From: Penelope pileata | Taxonomy: Eukaryota > Chordata > Aves > Galliformes > Cracidae | Direction: 5' to 3' | Assembly (NCBI GenBank): GCA_013396635.1 | Contig: WBMW01000461.1 | Coordinates: 1 to 64,000, forward strand | DNA: 64,000 nt | Program-made: the position numbers and the translations under genes | In this document: one piece after another, positions 11,207-24,583 of the stretch | Layout: the number at the start of each line of letters is the position of its first letter | Position numbering within the stretch: the stretch's first letter is position 1 | Notes under the pieces: model-generated | Databases searched by the model: none | What the model saw: the letters and a program-made list of their open reading frames with translations, nothing else | Told to the model about the DNA's origin: nothing

Positions 11207-14200
11207 ATATACAAATAGAACATTTGCAAAGACTTTTATACTATTGCCTTTGCCCTTTCCCACATGTAGCTGATAATGAAAACTGGAATTATGATAAGGG
11301 ATGGAAAATCACGATTCAGGCTGTCTAGTAGATAGCCTGAAGTGTATATAGATTAAAAGCACACAGACATATTCACATAAAGGGTAGACTCACATAATCC
11401 ATTGATATAAGTTCTGCTCCTGATCCATCCTTTTGAGGATATAATAGATCAGTGTTACTTCACAGACTAAGCTCATATTTCAGTATAGTTCTGTGCTACA
11501 CTGTATACATTACCAATTCTGGTAGATGCTAATACAGATTTCACTATTCTCCACTGTGTTGTTTAGACATGACCTTTTTAACCGTGTGTACCAATAGACT
11601 CATTACAGGCCAAGCCTGCACTTGTTAATCCTCTGGGGAGATGCAACTGTAATATCATCGGTGGAAATGCATTGGATTGCTAATGTAGTGTCTGTAGAAC
11701 ATGATCCATCTGAAATTTCTTGAGCTTTATTCATCATTTCAAGGGGGAAAAATGCTAATTAAATCTGACAACATTTGCATATAAAGTCTAGTAATTAGAT
11801 GAAAGATTTCTCTCTGCAATTCTGAAGGGCAATAGCAGAAATTATTAAAGAAATTTGAGAGTTACCTGGAGTAAACAATCACTATGATACCCACCAACCA
11901 TAATATTAAATGTTTTAATTTGCATATATAACTGGCTATAAAATAAATTCTCATGAAAACTGGAGATCTAAATTAAGAAACCTTTTATCCTGGGCTTGAT
12001 CAAAACTTACAGAAGTCAACAGATTTTTTGTGTTAACAATACTGTGTTTTAAATCAGTATATAATAATTTTTTTCTCTAAAAACAAATGAGTCAAATGAA
12101 AATTGAGAAAGCCTCTCAGAATATGGTCCTGGAAAGGCCTCCAATATTTATACATTCCGCCATTTCTAGCCAAAATGAATCTATCACTACAGCTTTTTCT
12201 CTAGACTTTTTTTTAAAAAATGTCTCAATTATCACCTTTTATAAAAGGAGAGTCCTAGCTTATTCAGGCACTCATATAAGAGTTGTTTCATTCCTGTAAT
12301 CTTCCTCATTGCCCTTCTTTGACAAAGAGACTGTAGTTTGTGTTTATATGAGAGTTTAGAGATTTTCATTCATACTAAATTCATTTTTACCTCCAACCTG
12401 ACATTTTGTTCCTTCTTTTCTCATCCAAATAGTTTCAAATAAAGATAAATAAATAACAAACCCCTCCATACTAGCTCCTGTGGGCAAACATTATTAGTTA
12501 TTTAGTTTATACAATTTTATAGTTGGGCAATCCAGTGATGTTCTTTATTTTTCAGAGATGGTCCTTGTTGCTATTATAAAACTTCCCTAAAGGCAAAGTA
12601 AAGGAGTTTGCCCTATGAATCACTGTTCAGTGGAAAAGAAAGAGTGCTGAAGGATGAAAAAAAGAAAGTTGATATAGCTCTGCTCAACTTAATTCATCAT
12701 TTTGGGTGAATGGTCAACAATGTCGTTAGTTATTGCACAGAAAATTCTTCATAGGCATTCAAAGCTGTGTATAATGTTTTTCCTCAGAGAATAACAGATA
12801 CTAAGTGACTAACATGCTATTAAGTCATCCAGCCCATGCACTTGCCAATGCAGAAATATTCTCTGTAATATTCTCCTGAAGAATCTGGCAAGTACCTCCG
12901 CAGGTACGTATTTTAGCCAAAATTCTGATGTCATTTTTGTTGATATATCATTAGTTTTATATTGTGGCTAGAAACTTATGCTATATCTAGAAAATTAAAA
13001 TGCTCAATTCTCAAGTATATCTGTATTCCTATTTGGCTCTTCTGTGAAACCAGTAATACTTGCTGGAAAAACTAAATCATCAAGAATGAAGTTTTGTCTG
13101 TTTATTTGTGGATTTTATTTTATTTTTTTTCCTTAATTTGCACAAAATCAGAAATGTTTCAGTCAGGAATCTCAACACTGGTATGCATATGCTTCTTCAC
13201 AGAAAAAGACCCAAAAACTTCAGCATCCATCCTAAAGACTGTAAGGGCCTTCCAGCACTAATTTGTGCAAAGATTTTGATTACTTGCTTTTTATTAACAT
13301 ATACTAGTATACAATCACATGATGAGTAACACAACCAAAGAATAGGGAAATAAACATTTTTAAGTGTGTTAGCACTGGAGTTAATCGAAATATCAAATTT
13401 ATTCAACTCAACCTAAGTACTCTGGAATAGATTTACTTGCTGTATTGCTAACAATTTAAATGTTGTGTCTCTGAGCTAAGCCATTTACATGTTGGTCAAC
13501 CTCTGTTATCAAAGGAGAGAAACAGACATGTCCAGAAATGAACTCATTTTACCATAAGGATCTGAGAAGTCTCACTACACTAACAATGGAGAGGAACAGG
13601 TGAGCTTATCTTAGGTGCCTAATATTTAGATGGCTGACTCTGAAGGAGAGTAATATCATTTTATACAATTTTAAATAAATAACTGAAAATAACAATTTAT
13701 CTTCTTAACTAAACTTTCTTACTCTCTCATTGTCATATTTACTTCCCTTTTTCTTGACATCAATTTTGTCAGTTCTTCATCCCAGAATATTCTGTTTGTG
13801 CTGGGAAACCATGCAAGCCAACCTTTCTGTCTGCAATTCTTTCCTCAAAGCAGTTGTTATTTTAATCACTATCTCTCCACAAAAGCAAAGAAATACCTAG
13901 TCCGAATGTGGATTCATCACACGTTTTCTGCTTGGAACAGAAAGCTTGTTGGGACTTGCAGAGAAGGAAAGAGAGGCGAGACAGAAAAGGTGGCACATTG
14001 CCATCTGTCCAGATACTATTGTATTGACTGATTTTTTCAAATAATAACAAAAGTAACAGCAAAAGACTAAGGCTATTCACTTCTTTGTGTTTTTAAGCTG
14101 TTTTCTTGCACTTCTGAAAACCATTTTTAGTCTTTCTCAGGCAGAAACCCAGTGTTTCTGTTAACTGCCAGCTTGATTGCAATTTGATTTACTCTTCATT

Positions 14201-17200
14201 GGACGAAATAAACAGTTTGTACCTAACGATGACTTGACATCACATGGAGAAATAAACAATGTATGTGAAAAGCTATATGATTAGAGAATTCCAAGCAATA
14301 AGTCATGAGAGCAGGATCCAGACCTTATATAACACTGACCACTGTCACTATGACAGGAGTGAATCTGGCCCAGGTATTCCTGACTCCTAGAATCAATAGT
14401 GATTTTTAGATTTGCTGCTTTGTAAACAAATATTTTGCATTAAATATATTATTTTCCACTTTCCTTATCCATTTTAATTTCATTCTATTTCACACTTTAA
14501 ACTCAGTGCCTCATGAGTACCCAACCGATTTACAAGCTGAAATCACACATTCTCTTGAATGCACAGAAACAATTATCCTTTCAGAACACTTCTTCTTTAT
14601 ACAGAAAAAAGTCAGCTACTTTCTAAACAATTATTTCTAACATTTTCTTTTTATTATTATTATTTCTTCACAGAAAATTAACTGGAGCTTGCAGTCAAAT
14701 ACGCAGTTTTCTCCCTGGGGGTTGGGGAGGGAGAAGTAACAGATTATAAATATTCATTTGCTTTTGCTGCTTTTTAAGTGACCACTTTCTCTTCTTCAGC
14801 TCCTCATTTAAACCAAGTCTTTCTTATAATGATCATCATCATCAGGTTTGTTTTTCTGGGAGGTCTCACATGGTACTACTTTTGGTGACTGGAGCTGCTG
14901 AAAGCTTCAGAAGCTTTGTGTTGTCACAGATGTATGGCAATACAAGTATAGAGAGATGCTGCTGTCTCATAAATAGATTTTAGGTGATTGTAAATACCAC
15001 TTCTGATATACCTTTTATGACAATGTAGACAAGCTGAACCTTTTGAAGTACTTTTATTTCACCTCCATCTTTAACTGAATGTGTGGAAGTTTGTCAGAAA
15101 TTGAGTCATTATTCACCAAGTTTGCATAACATGATAAGGCCTGTATAAAATACTGTACTATCACTGATTTTTCAGAGTTCATAAATTCATTGTTGCTACC
15201 ACATGATTTCTAACTTACTGTAAACTAATACTGTTTTCCTAATATTGTACATTGAATGGCATATGCCAGAGATGTCTCACTAATAACGATAGTGCAATGT
15301 TACAATGACTACTTTATGGAAAATACTATGATGATTTTTACCCTGATAGAAACTCCAAACAATGACATTATTGCAACAACCAATACCAAAAAGCTTTGTA
15401 AATATCAAACTAATCCCTTTTGTTTCCATGTGATGTGAACGGATCTGAGCGATTTCTTTACACAGTGTCTGATAATGGGCGTCTGTTTTCTAACCTTTGC
15501 CTTACATCACAGTGAGTTTGGCAGTTGAAATAGAGTATAATTTCCAAGTTGTGTTATGAGGCTCCATTAATGCACTGCAGTTATGAGCTGCAGGAGTTGC
15601 TGTCATATAGCAAGTGGGACGACCTATCCACGCTACTTCACCCTTCAGGTAGATTCATTTCAAATATTAAGCCAAATTGCATAAAAAATTCTTTAATCCA
15701 CTGTGATTTCAAGACAGACATGAGGAATATACATACAAAAAAGTATGAAAATTAATAGAAAAATAACATTTTCCTTCCACTTCGCAGATAGGAAAAATTG
15801 AGAATTTCAGAAAAATCAAGTTACTCATAAGAATTTCACATTTGGGAACCACATAAACTTATAAAAATAATGTTGAGGAGCAAGGGCATTAAAATCCTAC
15901 TGCAGATGTCAAACCAGACAATAAGACTGCCTCTCTCTACTACCTATACAAACAGCAAGGTTTTGGCAGGGATCAGTGGAAGGCAGTTTATACTGCTTGT
16001 CACTCTCTTGAACTCAGATATGATAGGCAAGACTTGTCTGTTTCTAATTAGGATATTACAAATTAAGTGTTTAGATTCAGCAAGCAGATCCCTCAGTACA
16101 TTCAGTGGAGGAAAGTAGGCATGTTCAGAAAGAAATTCATTGCGTCTTGTAAGGTGAAGCGTGAATCACCCTCTGGGTGTGCCAATTTCTCTCAATTTAC
16201 TTTAAATATATACTGGCATGACTGGCTCAGACTTGCATTTCTAAAACTCAGAAAATAAAATTTGGATAAGTAGTAGATTACAACACCAATGGTGTCTAAG
16301 ACAACCAGTCACAACAATCAGCCTGAACTAACCCTGTATTCATCAAAAAACACTGTTCTCATCTGAAACTCTTTGCCATTCTTCAACATATGAAGCTAGT
16401 AACAGCCACAGGTTTTCAAAAAATCACAAGGTCTTAAACTTAGCTTTTTGTTCCATTGCTGTTTAGTTTTAGGGTTGTTGCATATCCTATTTTTGCGTTC
16501 CACAGCCAACACACAACATGTGTTTTGTTAAATTTCTCTCAAAATTACCTTTCTGGAGATTAGTTTCTAAATACAAGGAACAAATAAAAATAATCTTATA
16601 TTTTATATGTTACTCAATACAATTGTGCAAATTGGCAACAAGAAAAAAAACTCCAATATGCATGAAGATTTCTATTTTTTCATGCTTTTTTTTATGTGTG
16701 TATGTCTCTGTGTAAAACAATAGAATTAGGAATTTTACATCTAAAAGGAGAAATTTCAAGAAAAAAATGAGTTTAGTAAAAACAAACAAACCAACCAGCA
16801 AACAAAATCCAGTGGTCAGTTGGTGAAAGAGGGATATTCCCAAAAATTTACAGCAGCCTTTTCTGAAGACTTTAATCTGAATGAAGACATAGCCAATATT
16901 TATTTATATACTCTCATTATTATATTGCTTCTAATATTTGTCAACATTCCTTTAAGAACATGATTACTGTGTTTTAGTGTAACTACAAGTGCTTTAGAAG
17001 CATAAAATTTTCACTATGTCTTCATTTCTCTGTTCATGTACATGTATTTTGGGATGCCTGTGAAGAAAATTTGAGCAATACATTTCAACAGCAATAACCT
17101 TTTGAACAAAAATGTGTTTGCTAAAACATGCAATAAAAGCAGCTTTCTAAGTACTCAAATCAAAGACAGTTAAAGGAACACACTGAAACAACCTGGCAGG

Positions 17201-17597
17201 TTTTGAATAAAAAACCATATTTGGAGGAAAATTTTATTTCTCAGTATTTTTCTACAAGAGTAAAATTGTGGATTATAATTCATTTAATGAGATATAGATT
17301 ATAATTCTTAAAATTATTTCAAGATATTTAAACAAGTTTCTGCTTGCCTTAGTTTTTAGGAGGTTTTCTACTGAAAGTTTTCATAGTGCTGTAAATATCA
17401 AGTAATATTTCAAGGCAGTCATTTTACTGTTGTTGTTTACTTCGGCACTATGACCTTGATCTGAGGAGGTATAGATGCATGATGAGGCTTAGTACTTTCC
17501 CTTTCACCCTGAGCTGGAAAGGGCAAATTGTGTGGCAAGGAAGTTAATTAATAGTTCCTTAAAGTCCTATCTTTTCTTCTTGTCATCATGGCCTATC
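11207..17597. other. Unique AT-rich non-coding DNA
   Basis: No gene or transposable element is recognised in 6.4 kb. The segment 11700-11830 contains TAATTA-type and ATTTGCAT-type motifs close together and is the best candidate here for a conserved non-coding element. Short simple runs occur near 13120 (T-rich) and 14650-14666 (TTA)n. Confidence 0.5.
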
Positions 17598-17751
17598 ATC
17601 ATAGAATCATAGAATGGCCAGGATTGGAAGGAACCCCAAGGATCATCAAGGTCCAACCCCCCTGCCAAAGGCAGAGCCATCAACCTCCAGATCTGCTACT
17701 AGATCAGGTTGCCCAGAGCCCCATCCAACCTGGCCTTGAACACGTCCAGGG
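17598..17751 (-). mobile_element. Outer CR1 (3' part), interrupted by a second CR1
   Basis: Minus-strand CR1 tail with two terminal repeats, the GATTGGAAGGAACCCC block, CCAACCCCCCTGCC and AGATCAGGTTGCCCAGAGCC, reading into the end of ORF2. It stops at GTCCAGGG, where a second CR1 tail begins. The missing continuation resumes at about 18783, as comparison with the uninterrupted copy at 30960-31025 shows. Confidence 0.9.
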
Positions 17752-18780
17752 TCATAGAATCATAGAATCATAGAAACATTAGGTTGGAAAGGACCTACAA
17801 GATCATCTAGTCCAACCGTCCTCCTATCACCATCACTACCCACTAAGCTACTAAATCATGTCCCTTGGCACCTCATCTAGACGGTTCTTGAACAGCGCTA
17901 GGGACGGTGGCTCCACCACCTCCCTAGGCAGGCCATTCCAGTGCCTGACCACTCTTTGGGAGAAAAAGTTTTTCCTCATATCCAATATAAATCTTCCCTG
18001 GTGCAACTTGTGGCCATTCCCTCTTGTCCTGTCAGTAGTTATCTGGGAGAAGAGGCCGACCCCCTCCTCACCACAACCTCCCTTCAGGAAGTTGTAGAGT
18101 GCAATGAGGGCTCCCCTGAGCCTCATCTTCTCCAGACTAAACAATTCCAGCTCCCTCAGCCGCTCCTCATAAGACNNNNNNNNNNNNNNNNNNNNNNNNN
18201 NNNNNNNNNNNNNNNNNNNNNNNNNNNNNNNNNNNNNNNNNNNNNNNNNNNNNNNNNNNNNNNNNNNNNAGCGTACACTCAATCCCCTCGTCTAGGTCAT
18301 CAATAAAGATATTAAACAAGATGGGCCCCAATACCGATTCTTGGGGGACACCACTCGTAACAGGATGCGAGCTGGACTTAACTCCATTAACCACTACCTG
18401 CTGGGCACGGCCCTCTAGCCAGTTCTTTACCCAGAGAAGAGTGTACCTGTCCAGGCCACGGGCTGCCAGTTTCCCCCGGAGAATGCTGTGGGAGACCATG
18501 TCAAAGGCTTTGCTGAAGTCTAGGTAGACTACATCAACAGCCTTTCCCTCATCTACCAGTCTGGTCACCCAGTCATAGAAGGAGATGAGGTTGGACAAGC
18601 ATGACCTGCCTTTCATGAACCCGTGCTGGCTGGGCCTGATCCCTTGGTTGCCATGCACATGCCGTGTGATCTCCCTCAAGATGATCTGCTCCATAACTTT
18701 CCCTGATACCAAGGTCAGGCTGACAGGCCTGTAGTTCCCTGGATCTTCCTTACGGCCTTTCTTGTAGATGGCATGTACAT
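17752..18780 (-). mobile_element. Inner CR1 inserted into the outer CR1
   Basis: A minus-strand CR1 with three terminal repeats at 17752-17774 and a distinct 3' UTR. Its ORF2 C-terminus runs 17854-18175 (residues such as RLRELELFSLEKM and FFSQRVVRHWNGLPREVVEP). After the N gap the RT core continues (18270-18780). It includes SGVPQESVLGPILFNIFIDD with one Q-E change from the usual PQGS, motif A LDFSKAFD with its catalytic Asp, and HGFMKGRSCLSNL. The FADD motif C lies in the missing part. The 5' end is truncated near IYKKGRKEDPGNYRPV. The frame across the two sides is not continuous without the gap. Confidence 0.92.
18176..18269. other. Assembly gap (94 N) inside the inner CR1
   Basis: The run of N separates RT sequence upstream of motif C (...DDLDEGIECT) from the C-terminal part (YEERLREL). 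In the intact copies in this window the same interval covers about 175 codons, roughly 525 bases. The gap size is therefore an underestimate, or the copy carries a deletion. Confidence 0.95.
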
Positions 18781-18782
18781 CC

Positions 18783-19210
18783 TCTCTGGGGCATGCACAA
18801 ACTCTCTGGGCAGCCTATGCCAGCACCTCACCACTCTCTCACTGAACTTCCCCCTGACATCCAATCTAAACTTTCCCTCCTTCAGCTTAAAACAATTCCC
18901 CCTTGTCCTATCGCAATCTACTCTTGTAAAGGTCTCCCCACAGCCTTCTCTCCTCTGGGCTGAACAAGCGCAGCTGCTTCAGCCTGTCTTCGTAGGGGAG
19001 GTGCTCCAGTCCTCTAATCGTCTTTGTGGCCTCCTCTGGACCCTCTCCAACAGTTCCACATCTTTCCTGTACTTGGGGGCCCCAAACCTGGGAGCAATAC
19101 TCCAGATGGAGCCTCATGAGGGCAGAGAGGGACAATCACCTCCCTTTCCCTGCTGGCCACCCCTCTTCTGATGGAGCCCGGGATAATGTTGGCCTTCCGA
19201 GCTGCAAGGG
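18783..19210 (-). mobile_element. Outer CR1 (5' part) resuming after the insertion
   Basis: CR1 ORF2 C-terminal region on the minus strand. It starts at CTCTGGGGCATGCAC, matching what should follow 17751, and runs up to the equivalent of MSLSALMRLHLEYCSQVWGP (about 19080-19135) and a little beyond. Frameshifts and stops are present. With 17598-17751 it forms one 5'-truncated element of about 580 bases, split by a 1-kb younger insertion. Confidence 0.88.
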
Positions 19211-19469
19211 GGTCGTCATTCCTCCTTTTCTTAAAAGATGCTTCAGCATCTACTTATCACACAGATTTAAAAAATCCGAATTTTGTTTCTAAATGTAGTG
19301 CTGAAGCCCACCTCATGAATCCCTACAATTTACTCCAAATTATTTACCTTCTGGGGATGCTAACAAGAACATGCTTCTATAGTTTAATAGCTCACTTTTA
19401 TGAATGCAGCTAACCAGCTCCCAGATTTGGGCAAGCTTGGAAATCGAGACAATTGTATATATAATGTTA

Positions 19470-20570
19470 CTTTTTGGATTTCAATAAAGCTTTCAATACT
19501 GTTTCTCATAGTATCTTCCTGGACAAAACGTCCATCATACAGCTAGACAAAGACATAGTGTGATGGGTGAGCAATTGGCTGAGAGGTTGAGCCCAAACGA
19601 GGTTCCATCAGGCTGATAGCCAGTCAGTACTGGGATTCACTGGGGCTCCATTTCAGGGCCACTTCTCTTTAATATTTTCGTAAATGACTTGGACGTAGAA
19701 CTAGAAGGCGTTTTGATCAAGTTTGTTGATACTAAATTAGGAGGAGTTGTTGACTCTGTCAAGTGTAGAGAGGCCTTGCAGAGAGATCTAGACAAATTAA
19801 AGAGCTGGACAATCACCAACCACATGAAGTTTAACAAAAGCAAGTGCACCTGCAAGGGAGCAACCCTGGCTATACAGACTGGGGGGTAAGACGCTGGAGA
19901 GCAGCCCTGCTGAAAGGGATCCAGAAGTCTTGGTCAGCAGCAAGTTTAACATGAGTCAACAGTGTCCCCAGGCCAACCATATCCTAGGGTGCATGAAGCA
20001 CAACATCACCAGCCAATCAAGGGAAGTGATTGTCCCTCTACATTGTACTGGGGCAGCCTCACCTTGAGTCCTGTGTGCTGTTTTGGATGCCACAGTACAA
20101 AAAGGACATAAAACTATTAGAAACTGTCCAAAGGAGGACTACAAAGATGGTGAAGAGTCTAGAGAGGAAGAGGTATGAGAAGCAGCTGCAATCCTTTGGT
20201 TTGTGCAGTTTAAAGAACAGACTGAGGGTAGATGTCATCATGGCCTACAGTTTCCTCATGAGGAATGGGGAGCCATGTGCTGATCTCTTCTCTCTGGTGA
20301 CTGATGATAAGACCTGAGGGAACAGCATGAAGCTGTGACAGGGGAGGGTCAGGTTGGATATCAGGTAAAGGTTCTTCACTGAGAGGGTGGTCAGGCACTA
20401 AAACCGGCTCCCCGGGCAGTGGTCAAAGCACTGAGCTTTCCAGAGCTCAAGAAGCACCTGGACAACACTCTCAGACATAAGGTCTGATTTTTGTGTGATC
20501 CTGTGCAGAGCCAGGAGCTGGACTTCATGATTAGTCCCTTCCAACTTGAGATATTCTATGATTCTCTGAT
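19470..20570 (+). mobile_element. Old CR1 retrotransposon with decayed reverse transcriptase
   Basis: This is a plus-strand CR1 of about 1.1 kb. It begins within RT motif A, where the bases read LDFNKAFNTVSH with the catalytic Asp kept. It continues through recognisable but broken remnants of motif B, a FADD-equivalent region in which KFVDTKL replaces the usual ADDTKL, and the C-terminal part LGQPHLESCVLFWMPQYKKD (about 20039-20100). The 3' UTR has TAGTCCCTTCCAACTTGAG and two degenerate terminal repeats. Several stops and frameshifts interrupt the coding sequence, and loss of one motif C Asp confirms it is dead. Its divergence from the other copies suggests an older subfamily. Confidence 0.9.
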
Positions 20571-23500
20571 ATTAATTGCAATGTCCTTTTCATAGTTAAA
20601 TTTCTTCATTTGTTTTTCTCTCTTTACCATTTTTCAGAATTACATGTATGTGAATTGTTGCTTCTTACATGTTTGTATGAGTCATACTGGACAGATCACG
20701 TTCCAGTAGCGGGGTCATATTATTAATGAGAAGAAAGAAGGGAACAGACAGGAGTGACAAAACGAGACAAATGGAGACCAAGAAAGCAGTCTATAAAAAC
20801 TTGAGATTTTTTTTTCTGAATCTCTATGCCCAGTTTCTAACATCAATTTTCTTTTATACTGCATTTATTATTTTTCTGGAAGTACCTGAAAATAAAATCC
20901 TATATATATAGTTCCTAAAATAGGGTTAGAGTTGTTTTTTTTAAAGAATGTTTTATACCTTCCAACACTAGTCAAGTAAGAGCCACGCTTTCCCCATGAT
21001 TCATGGTTAATAGCATAGTTTCTTTAGACAGCTTTATTTATCCTACAATAACATACAAAATATGCCCCAACTGGCTTTATTTTTAGCCAGTTTTATGTTG
21101 GCATTTCTTTAACAGCACATAGAGGGAGGGGTGTAGGGGGAGTCAATAAAGAAGAATGTGAAAATGTGTCCTTCTATAAAAAACAAGCCTGAAGTAGCAG
21201 TTGGACTTTGGCACATGTGTGGCCTATTATTGCCTTCTGTTGTAATCAGCCTTCTGGCACAGCAATAACATCAAGGTGTTGTTTATACACTATAAAATGC
21301 TAAAATGGCATTGTAAAGATTAGCTGGAAGGTGAGGATTGTTTTGCATGTTTCTTTTTTCCTTCTTTCTCTTCTTACAACAAAAAAAATCTTGCACATGA
21401 AAATTGCTTTTCTCAATGCTTTCAGTGATTCTTCAATGGAAAAACTGTTACCTGCAGAGAGACAGAATGGCCCATGGACTAAAAAGGACTAAAAAGAAGG
21501 CAACAGTTCAATTCTTAGATCTCCTGTAAATGCATTTTGTGATCCAGATTCACATCACCTCCATTTGTTTCTTACCTGAACCAACATTCAATGGAGTTGA
21601 AAGTTTAGGACTGGAGATCCTTAACAGCACTGATCAATTTTTGCACTACAAGAAATTAAAGTTAAAGAAAGTACCTGCATGATAGAGTTTCTATTTCAAC
21701 CTGTTTTGTCGAAGGGATAGCAATGTAAGACCACAGAGTAGCGTCATCAAAGTCACCAGTTTGAAATTCCTACATAGGGAAAAGATTCAGAGTCTTTGAG
21801 TCACTTCATATTCTTGTGAATACAAGCTATATAGTGGGTTGTGGTTTTTTTGTTGTTTGTTTGGTTTTTTAAATAAATTGGTGCTTCCAGCTTGAATGGA
21901 AACTGCTATGTTCAGTACTTCTTGGTGTTGAAAGACATCCCTACTATCACAGGGATAATATGGCAATAATATATGAGTATATAAGAATATAAAAGAAACA
22001 TTTGCTCCGAGCTTAATTCAGCCGCTCACATGGGAGATACCTTAGAGAGTTCATAACATCTCTGCAGGTTTCACAAATATGATACAAAAACTATAAGAAG
22101 TCTTCACCCTCCCGGTATGACAGCTAGTTGAAGATCAACCAGCATATAGACACAAAACAAACTATCATTAAATGTCTATGTGTGGGCAACTGGATTAATT
22201 TCTCCTGTCTTCTCCAGTATTTCACACACCATGAGTGTTGCTTCTGTCATCAGGAAGAGTTCTTGAGATGAGGAGATGGAGCTCCTTGCAAACCTGGCAT
22301 TAAAGGCTTTAAATTGATGGATCTGAACTGTAACTTCCAGAATGCTTTATCAAGATCCAGAACTATGTAGAAGAAATAGAGTTTTCTGTCAATACAATTT
22401 TGATTTTCTAAATATTATTTTCCATTTTTCCAGCTCTCTTCAGCATTTTCATTCCTATATTGTCAATTTGTTGGATCTCAGCTGGTTCCTGAAGAGTACG
22501 ATGGAGTGAGAATATACTTAAAACACATGCTGCTTTACCAGGAAAATAAATTAGGGACATAACTTTAAATAATCTTATGGGAAAAATTGTTTTGTTATTC
22601 AAGTATATTCGTTTTCCTTATTGCATTATTTTCTGCTGAACACATCAGATTATTTTTAATACGTGGTGCCAAGACACTGGTTTCAAATTCTGGTTACTTT
22701 CCCTACCTCTAATAAACCCTAAGCTGCAGACAGCTAGGAGCTGTGAAGATGTACCAGTCAAACAATCACACAACACTTTTTTTGCTTCTTACATTTTTTT
22801 TCCTAAAACATCTGTGACTAATCACTGACAGAGGCAAAATATGGGGTTAAAATCAGTTTCGATCTAGCCTGATGATTATGTGTGCAATAAATATTTCCAT
22901 GATATGAAGTATATTTGCATGAACAGTCTTGCCATTTTGTTCTGGTAAGGCTAGGAAAGAGGGCAGATTTAGAAAAAAACATGGGCTGGAAGGCATCAGA
23001 AGAGGTTATTTAGTTATTATAATATTTAGTACTATGATAGTTAGTCAAATTATTTCTAAACCATCATGGCAGCTATCTGTATAACCTCTTCCTAACAGCT
23101 TATAATGATGGAGGTCCAGTCTCCCGTGTTCATCAACCTAACAGCTGGAAACACTTTCCACATCTCTGAGCAATAACTTCTTTGCTACCACCAAAGAGAA
23201 GGCTGACATTGCTATCCTCAGCAGACACAGAAGGTGTCTTATTTCTGTCTTCTTCCCAACAGCTTTTGTTTATGTTTTCATGTCCTCATAATTCTTTCTT
23301 GTCATTTTGTCTGCCAACTGACATCCCCCCCATGTGCATCAATCTTTACTGATAGGTCACATTTTCTACCGCAGTCCATTCCTATTGCTCTCTTCTTGAT
23401 CATCTCCTGTTGCTCTGTGCTTCAGAAGTTTAAGGTCCCACAACATTGACAGCATCACAATTGAAGATCTTTGCCAGTTGAAAGTGTCAAGAGAAGATGT

Positions 23501-24583
23501 TGTTTGTTTGTTTGTTTATTTGTTTGAATATGATGTTTGCTTTTTTTGAGTAGGCACAACTGTACAACCAATTTCCATTAGACTCTTTCCTTCAGCAAAA
23601 TCAACTCACGATAATATTTTCAAAGCAGAGGTCTTCAATAAACAATAATCAGATCAAATAAAAACAGACTCTATCACATTAAAGAAATTATTAGACACGT
23701 ATTCTATTAGCACAGTCATCACAGAGCATTAGATTTCACTTCATACTTCCAGAATACAAGGTGGCAACATTTTAATTAAAAATGATAAAGACTCTCTGAA
23801 AATTAGACTGGGTAAAACACATCTAGTGCAATACAAAGATTCCAAGTTTTGGCTGGAGGCTGATGTGGGGTTTGTGGGGACTGGAGGGAGCTAATGAGAG
23901 GCTGGGACAAAAATCACACTGGTACAATCAGTTCTGCTGAATGAAAAAGTGCTGAAGGAAAGAAAACATTCTTGATTACCAAAATGGTATCATGTACAAA
24001 CAAAAAGGCATTGAAGGTCTGGCCTCTCAAGTTGTATCTGGAAAGTACAAACATCTTTAGCTCATTTTGCTTACTTTTGATGATGGAAGATAGCTTGGCT
24101 TCCTGTCCATTCTCTCTTCTGAATACTGACCATTGTGTTCTCTAGAGAAGAAACAATCCCTTATGTAATGTTAACGCAGCCTAAACTGGAACTTGTGTAA
24201 TAATTGATGAAGTTTAGTCCTGGTGGGAAAAATGAAATGGAGGCATGTACCATCTACTGCAAGTAGGAGTCTGGGAGAGGGTTGTAAATCAACAGATGTG
24301 TGTGGGATGCTCTAATAGCTATAGATTGACTTACTCAGCCCTGGACATGTCCCCACAGTCTAGAGTTTTTTCTAGCCCTGTGACTGTCCTCTCTTCTTAC
24401 TCTCTGTATTAGTTGTCCTATAGATACTTCTTTGTTCTAAACATACACTAAGCATATTCAATTTCTTACTGATATAAAAGGACACCGTTGTTATCACTTG
24501 GATGCAAAAAGTTGAAGGACAGGAAAAGGCCTATACATCTATATATAGTTCCATCTGCTAACGTTGACCAAAGCTGATCCTAA
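20571..24583. other. Unique AT-rich non-coding DNA
   Basis: No gene or transposable element is recognised. A (TTTG)n microsatellite lies at 23499-23527, and there is a short pyrimidine-rich patch near 21352-21375. Confidence 0.5.
23499..23527. repeat. (TTTG)n microsatellite
   Basis: About seven tetranucleotide units with one TTTA interruption. Confidence 0.9.

Noticed and set aside
10905..11273. A 122-codon plus-strand frame and an overlapping 103-codon frame
   Set aside because: Both are produced by the perfect 87-bp tandem repeat, whose length is a multiple of three. There is no domain, no codon bias and no homologue recognised.
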